64,000 nt of DNA from Cupriavidus sp. IDO (lineage in GTDB: Bacteria > Pseudomonadota > Gammaproteobacteria > Burkholderiales > Burkholderiaceae): NCBI RefSeq assembly GCF_000812465.1, contig NZ_JWMA01000174.1:1-64000 (forward strand), written 5' to 3'. Under the pieces are notes generated by a model. That model made no database searches. It was given only the letters and a program-made list of their open reading frames with translations, and was not told the DNA's origin. This document shows positions 61,247 to 64,000 of this stretch, one piece after another (the first letter of the stretch is position 1; each line of letters begins with the position of its first letter). The position numbers were made by a program, and so were the translations under genes.

Positions 61247-62796
61247 CAAAGGTCGTGCCCCGCATAGCTGAGGTTGAAGGATTTGTTGATCAGCGGAAAG
61301 TCCGGCACGATGTTGCCAATGATGGCGTGTTCGAGCACCGGCCAGTTTTGCCACGAAGGGTCGTGGCAATGGCAGCGGAGGATGCGGCCGTCATCGGCGA
61401 GTTCGAGCGCGACGAGGACTTCGCCACGCCAGCCCTCCACCCATCCTGCCCCGGTGGCGGCGCCGGCGGGCGCTTGCAGCGCGATTCGCGTGGCCCCGTC
61501 CGGCAAGCCTGCACAGATGGCACGGATCAGTCGCAGCGACTCCAGCGCCTCATCGAACCGCACCGCCACGCGGGCAGCAACGTCGCCGCCGCGGTGCGTG
61601 ACCAGTTTCACGGCGAGGCTATCGTAGGGCGGCCAGGCATGGTCGCAGCGCAGGTCCGCCGCTCGGCCGCTGGCACGCCCGGCGAGCCCGGTCAGCCCAA
61701 GCTGGGCGGCAAGCTGTGGCGAGACGCGGCCCGCCCCGAGAAAGCGGTCCTGCAGGCCCGCATGTTCGTCGTACACCGCACGCAGTACGCGGACTTCCCG
61801 CTCGATGTCGTCGCACTGCTTCCGCAAGCGCTCAAGCATGGCTGGCGTCAAGTCGTGCGCAACGCCGCCCGGTACTATGGCGTCCATCATCAGCCGGTGG
61901 CCGAAAGCCTCTCCTGACAGCCGCTGCCAGTCTTCGCGCAGGCGCGAGAATTGCGCCAGGCCGAAAGCCAGCCCCGCGTCGTTGCCCAGCGCCCCCAGGT
62001 CACCCAGGTGATTGGCCACTCGCTCACGCTCGAGCATCAGGGCACGCAGCCAGTTTGCCCGCGGCGGGGGCGCGCAGTCCCAGGCAGACTCCAGCGCCAT
62101 GCAATAGGCCCAGGCATAAGCCACGGTGGAATCGCCCGAGACCCGGCCGGCCAGCCGGTAGCCCTCGAGCGGCGCGAGCTCGGTGAAACGCCGCTCGATG
62201 CCCTTGTGTGTGTAGCCCAGGTGTTCTTCCAGCCGCAGCACCTTCTCGCCGACCACGGAAAAGCGGAAGTGGCCGGGTTCAATGATGCCGGCATGCACCG
62301 GGCCGACGGCGATCTCGTGTACCCCGTCGCCCTCCACGCGCACGAAAGGATAGTCGGCGGGCAGTGTGCCAGCCGTGGCCGCACCCACCTGTGCTCCGCT
62401 TGCCAGCGGTCGTGTCCCTGGCGACCACAGGCCGTGGTCCAGCCAGGGGCGGGCATCGCGGCTGTCCTGCACGGCGATACCCACCAGGTCGGTCATGGCA
62501 CGCTGCATGCGGCCTGCGCATGGGAATATGCTGGTCAGATCCGGCACAGACAGCGCGACGCCATCAAGCCGTAGTTCGAGCCATATCAGTCCCCGCGGCG
62601 TGGCGTACGTCACGCATGCCGCCAACGTACCGCCGATGGCACGCCGGTCGACGCCCCATAGCGCGACGAGGCGCCCGTCCGCGTCCGCCACCGCACGGGC
62701 CGTAGCGAACCAGCCGTCTTGCCCGACCTGGCCATGCCAGACTGGCAGCGGCGCGGGCAGCCGGTCCAAAGCGAGGCTGAGATCTGACGGTGTCAT
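61246..62796 (-). CDS. Hydrogenase-4 large subunit-like protein lacking NiFe ligands (HyfG/NuoCD-like, Ehr type)
   Basis: 516 residues. A NuoC-like N-terminal third is fused to a NuoD-like domain (HLGYTHKGIERRF, near 192-204). Where NiFe hydrogenases have RxCGxC it reads RVSGDS (218-223). Where they have DPCxxC near the C-terminus it reads DPSWQN. All four metal-binding cysteines are thus absent, so it cannot hold a NiFe centre. This defines energy-converting hydrogenase-related (Ehr) complexes, whose redox partner is unknown. ATG 62796 is used; ATG 62811 is possible. Confidence 0.88.
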   Translation of the reverse strand: MTPSDLSLALDRLPAPLPVWHGQVGQDGWFATARAVADADGRLVALWGVDRRAIGGTLAACVTYATPRGLIWLELRLDGVALSVPDLTSIFPCAGRMQRAMTDLVGIAVQDSRDARPWLDHGLWSPGTRPLASGAQVGAATAGTLPADYPFVRVEGDGVHEIAVGPVHAGIIEPGHFRFSVVGEKVLRLEEHLGYTHKGIERRFTELAPLEGYRLAGRVSGDSTVAYAWAYCMALESAWDCAPPPRANWLRALMLERERVANHLGDLGALGNDAGLAFGLAQFSRLREDWQRLSGEAFGHRLMMDAIVPGGVAHDLTPAMLERLRKQCDDIEREVRVLRAVYDEHAGLQDRFLGAGRVSPQLAAQLGLTGLAGRASGRAADLRCDHAWPPYDSLAVKLVTHRGGDVAARVAVRFDEALESLRLIRAICAGLPDGATRIALQAPAGAATGAGWVEGWRGEVLVALELADDGRILRCHCHDPSWQNWPVLEHAIIGNIVPDFPLINKSFNLSYAGHDL

Positions 62797-62800
62797 CGGT

Positions 62801-64000
62801 TCAGCTCCCAAGCATTGCGGCTGCCTGCCGGTACCAGGTGTTGAGATAGGGCGGAATATAGAGGCCCAGCATCAGCCCCAAAGCGAGGTGCGTGAACACC
62901 GGGACCAGCGCTGGCGGATGCGCCAGCGGCTTGAGCGTGGTGTCGCCGAACACCATCGGTTGCACCCGGCTGAACACAGCGGCGAATGCCAAGCCGAGTG
63001 CGATCAGCAGGAAGGGCGTGGCCCACGGCTGCTCGCGCATGGCGGTCGTGACGATCAGGAACTCGCTGGCGAAGACCCCGAACGGCGGCATGCCCAGGAT
63101 GGCGAGCGCGCCTACCATCAGGCCCCAGCCGACTGTGGGGCTGACACGGATCAGCCCGCGGATGTCGTCCATGATTTGCGTGCCCGCTTTCTGCGTGGCG
63201 TGGCCGACGGCGAAGAAGATCGCCGACTTGACCAGCGAATGCACCGTCATGTGCAACAGGCCGGCATAGCTGGCGATCGGTCCGCCCATGCCAAAGGCGA
63301 AGGTCATCATGCCCATGTGCTCGATGGACGAATACGCGAACATGCGCTTGATGTCGCGCTGCCGGATCAGGAAGAAGACCGCCGCCACCACCGATACCAG
63401 GCCGAAGCCCATCATCAGATGGCCGGTGAGATGGTTGCCCAGTGCCGCATCGGTCAGCACCTTGCAGCGCAGCACGGCATAGAGCGCCACATTGAGCAGC
63501 AGCCCGGAGAGCACGGCGGACACCGGGGTCGGGCCCTCGGCGTGGGCGTCAGGCAGCCAGTTGTGCAGCGGGACCAGGCCGACCTTGGTGCCATAGCCGA
63601 TAAACAGGAAGGCGAACGCCAGCGTGATGATGTTGGGATCGAGCTGGTGCTTGACCGCGTCCAGATTGGTCCACAGCAACGCGCCACCCTCCGGGCCGAT
63701 GACTTTCTCGGCGGCCATGTAGAGCAGCACCGTGCCAAACAGCGCCTGGGCAATCCCCACCCCGCACAGGATGAAGTACTTCCATGCCGCCTCGAGGCTG
63801 GCGGCGGTGCGGTAGACGCTGACCAGCAGCACCGTGGTCAGTGTGGCGGCTTCCATCGCAACCCAGACGATGCCCATATTGTTGGTCGTCAGCGCCAGCA
63901 GCATGGTGAAGGTGAAGAGCTGGTACATGCTGTGGTACAGGCGCAGCCGCGGCGGCGTCATCTTGCCGTGGTCGTGCTCCACCCGCATGTACGGTCGCGA
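62801..64000 (-). CDS. Antiporter-like membrane subunit (HyfF/NuoL-M-N type), 5' end outside window
   Basis: The last about 400 residues of a proton-translocating membrane subunit; the frame stays open to the right edge, so the N-terminus is missing. It has many transmembrane helices. The conserved Lys is in GYGTKVGLVPLHNWLPDAHA, and HxxxK-type residues lie in LLHMTVHSLVKSAIFF, with AYSSIEHMG between. It would couple the soluble arm's redox reaction to ion movement. Stop and next start are four bases apart, so this is one operon with the two following genes. Confidence 0.9.
   Translation of the reverse strand, partial: SRPYMRVEHDHGKMTPPRLRLYHSMYQLFTFTMLLALTTNNMGIVWVAMEAATLTTVLLVSVYRTAASLEAAWKYFILCGVGIAQALFGTVLLYMAAEKVIGPEGGALLWTNLDAVKHQLDPNIITLAFAFLFIGYGTKVGLVPLHNWLPDAHAEGPTPVSAVLSGLLLNVALYAVLRCKVLTDAALGNHLTGHLMMGFGLVSVVAAVFFLIRQRDIKRMFAYSSIEHMGMMTFAFGMGGPIASYAGLLHMTVHSLVKSAIFFAVGHATQKAGTQIMDDIRGLIRVSPTVGWGLMVGALAILGMPPFGVFASEFLIVTTAMREQPWATPFLLIALGLAFAAVFSRVQPMVFGDTTLKPLAHPPALVPVFTHLALGLMLGLYIPPYLNTWYRQAAAMLGS

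Noticed and set aside
61255..61917. 220-codon plus-strand frame opposite the hydrogenase-like large subunit
   Set aside because: Antisense shadow of a conserved gene with no recognisable domain.

Overview
The window is a high-GC chromosomal segment of a Burkholderiaceae-type betaproteobacterium, most probably Cupriavidus or a close relative. The signs are a classical beta-barrel porin, several Bug-family periplasmic binding proteins, many LysR regulators, a ben/cat aromatic locus and Burkholderiales-style repeats. The genus is inferred from gene content, not from a marker gene. I see no rRNA, tRNA or CRISPR array.

Region 1 (about 0.1-38.5 kb) is an amine/amino-acid catabolic archipelago built from repeated modules. 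It holds three paralogous ABC substrate-binding proteins (5523, 22543, 34059) but only one permease/ATPase set (30505-34044). It also holds two modules that pair a HAD hydrolase with a glycine-oxidase-like flavoprotein, three two-domain GNAT acetyltransferases, and two cupins. A three-subunit HcnABC/opine-oxidase-like dehydrogenase sits next to a class III aminotransferase. A GabT aminotransferase, a GabD-type aldehyde dehydrogenase, a second aldehyde dehydrogenase, a GlcD-GlcF-type fused flavo-iron-sulfur dehydrogenase and a hydroxyacid reductase complete it. Together they could import an amine or opine-like substrate, oxidise or transaminate it to a semialdehyde, and feed succinate or 2-oxo acids to the TCA cycle; the real substrate is not visible. 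Shared leader sequences, a dispersed hairpin repeat and gene remnants show that the region grew by duplication and rearrangement. A response regulator lacking its phospho-acceptor Asp and a porin lie inside it.

Region 2 (39.0-50.7 kb) is a benzoate/catechol ortho-cleavage locus: catA-benABCD, two catB paralogues, catC and two LysR regulators of BenM/CatM type. ATAC-N7-GTAT operators can be read directly. Benzoate is dihydroxylated (BenABC), rearomatised to catechol (BenD), cleaved to cis,cis-muconate (CatA) and converted to 3-oxoadipate enol-lactone (CatB, CatC). No enol-lactonase or CoA transferase is present, but a beta-keto acid cleavage enzyme (BKACE) follows one catB copy.

Region 3 (50.7-60.6 kb) is mixed. 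It has a Bug protein and amidase with a divergent LysR regulator, a BON-domain protein, a HipBA toxin-antitoxin pair with four operators on an exact 27-bp period, a YkgJ-like protein, and a three-gene set: an HPr-like protein, a spermidine-synthase-like protein and a DUF1275-DUF1232 fusion. The HPr-like protein carries Gln15 and Asp46 where HPr has its two phosphorylation sites.

Region 4 (60.7-64.0 kb, running off the right edge) encodes three subunits of a membrane complex related to hydrogenase-4/complex I. The large subunit lacks the NiFe-binding cysteines, so it resembles energy-converting hydrogenase-related (Ehr) complexes rather than a hydrogenase.
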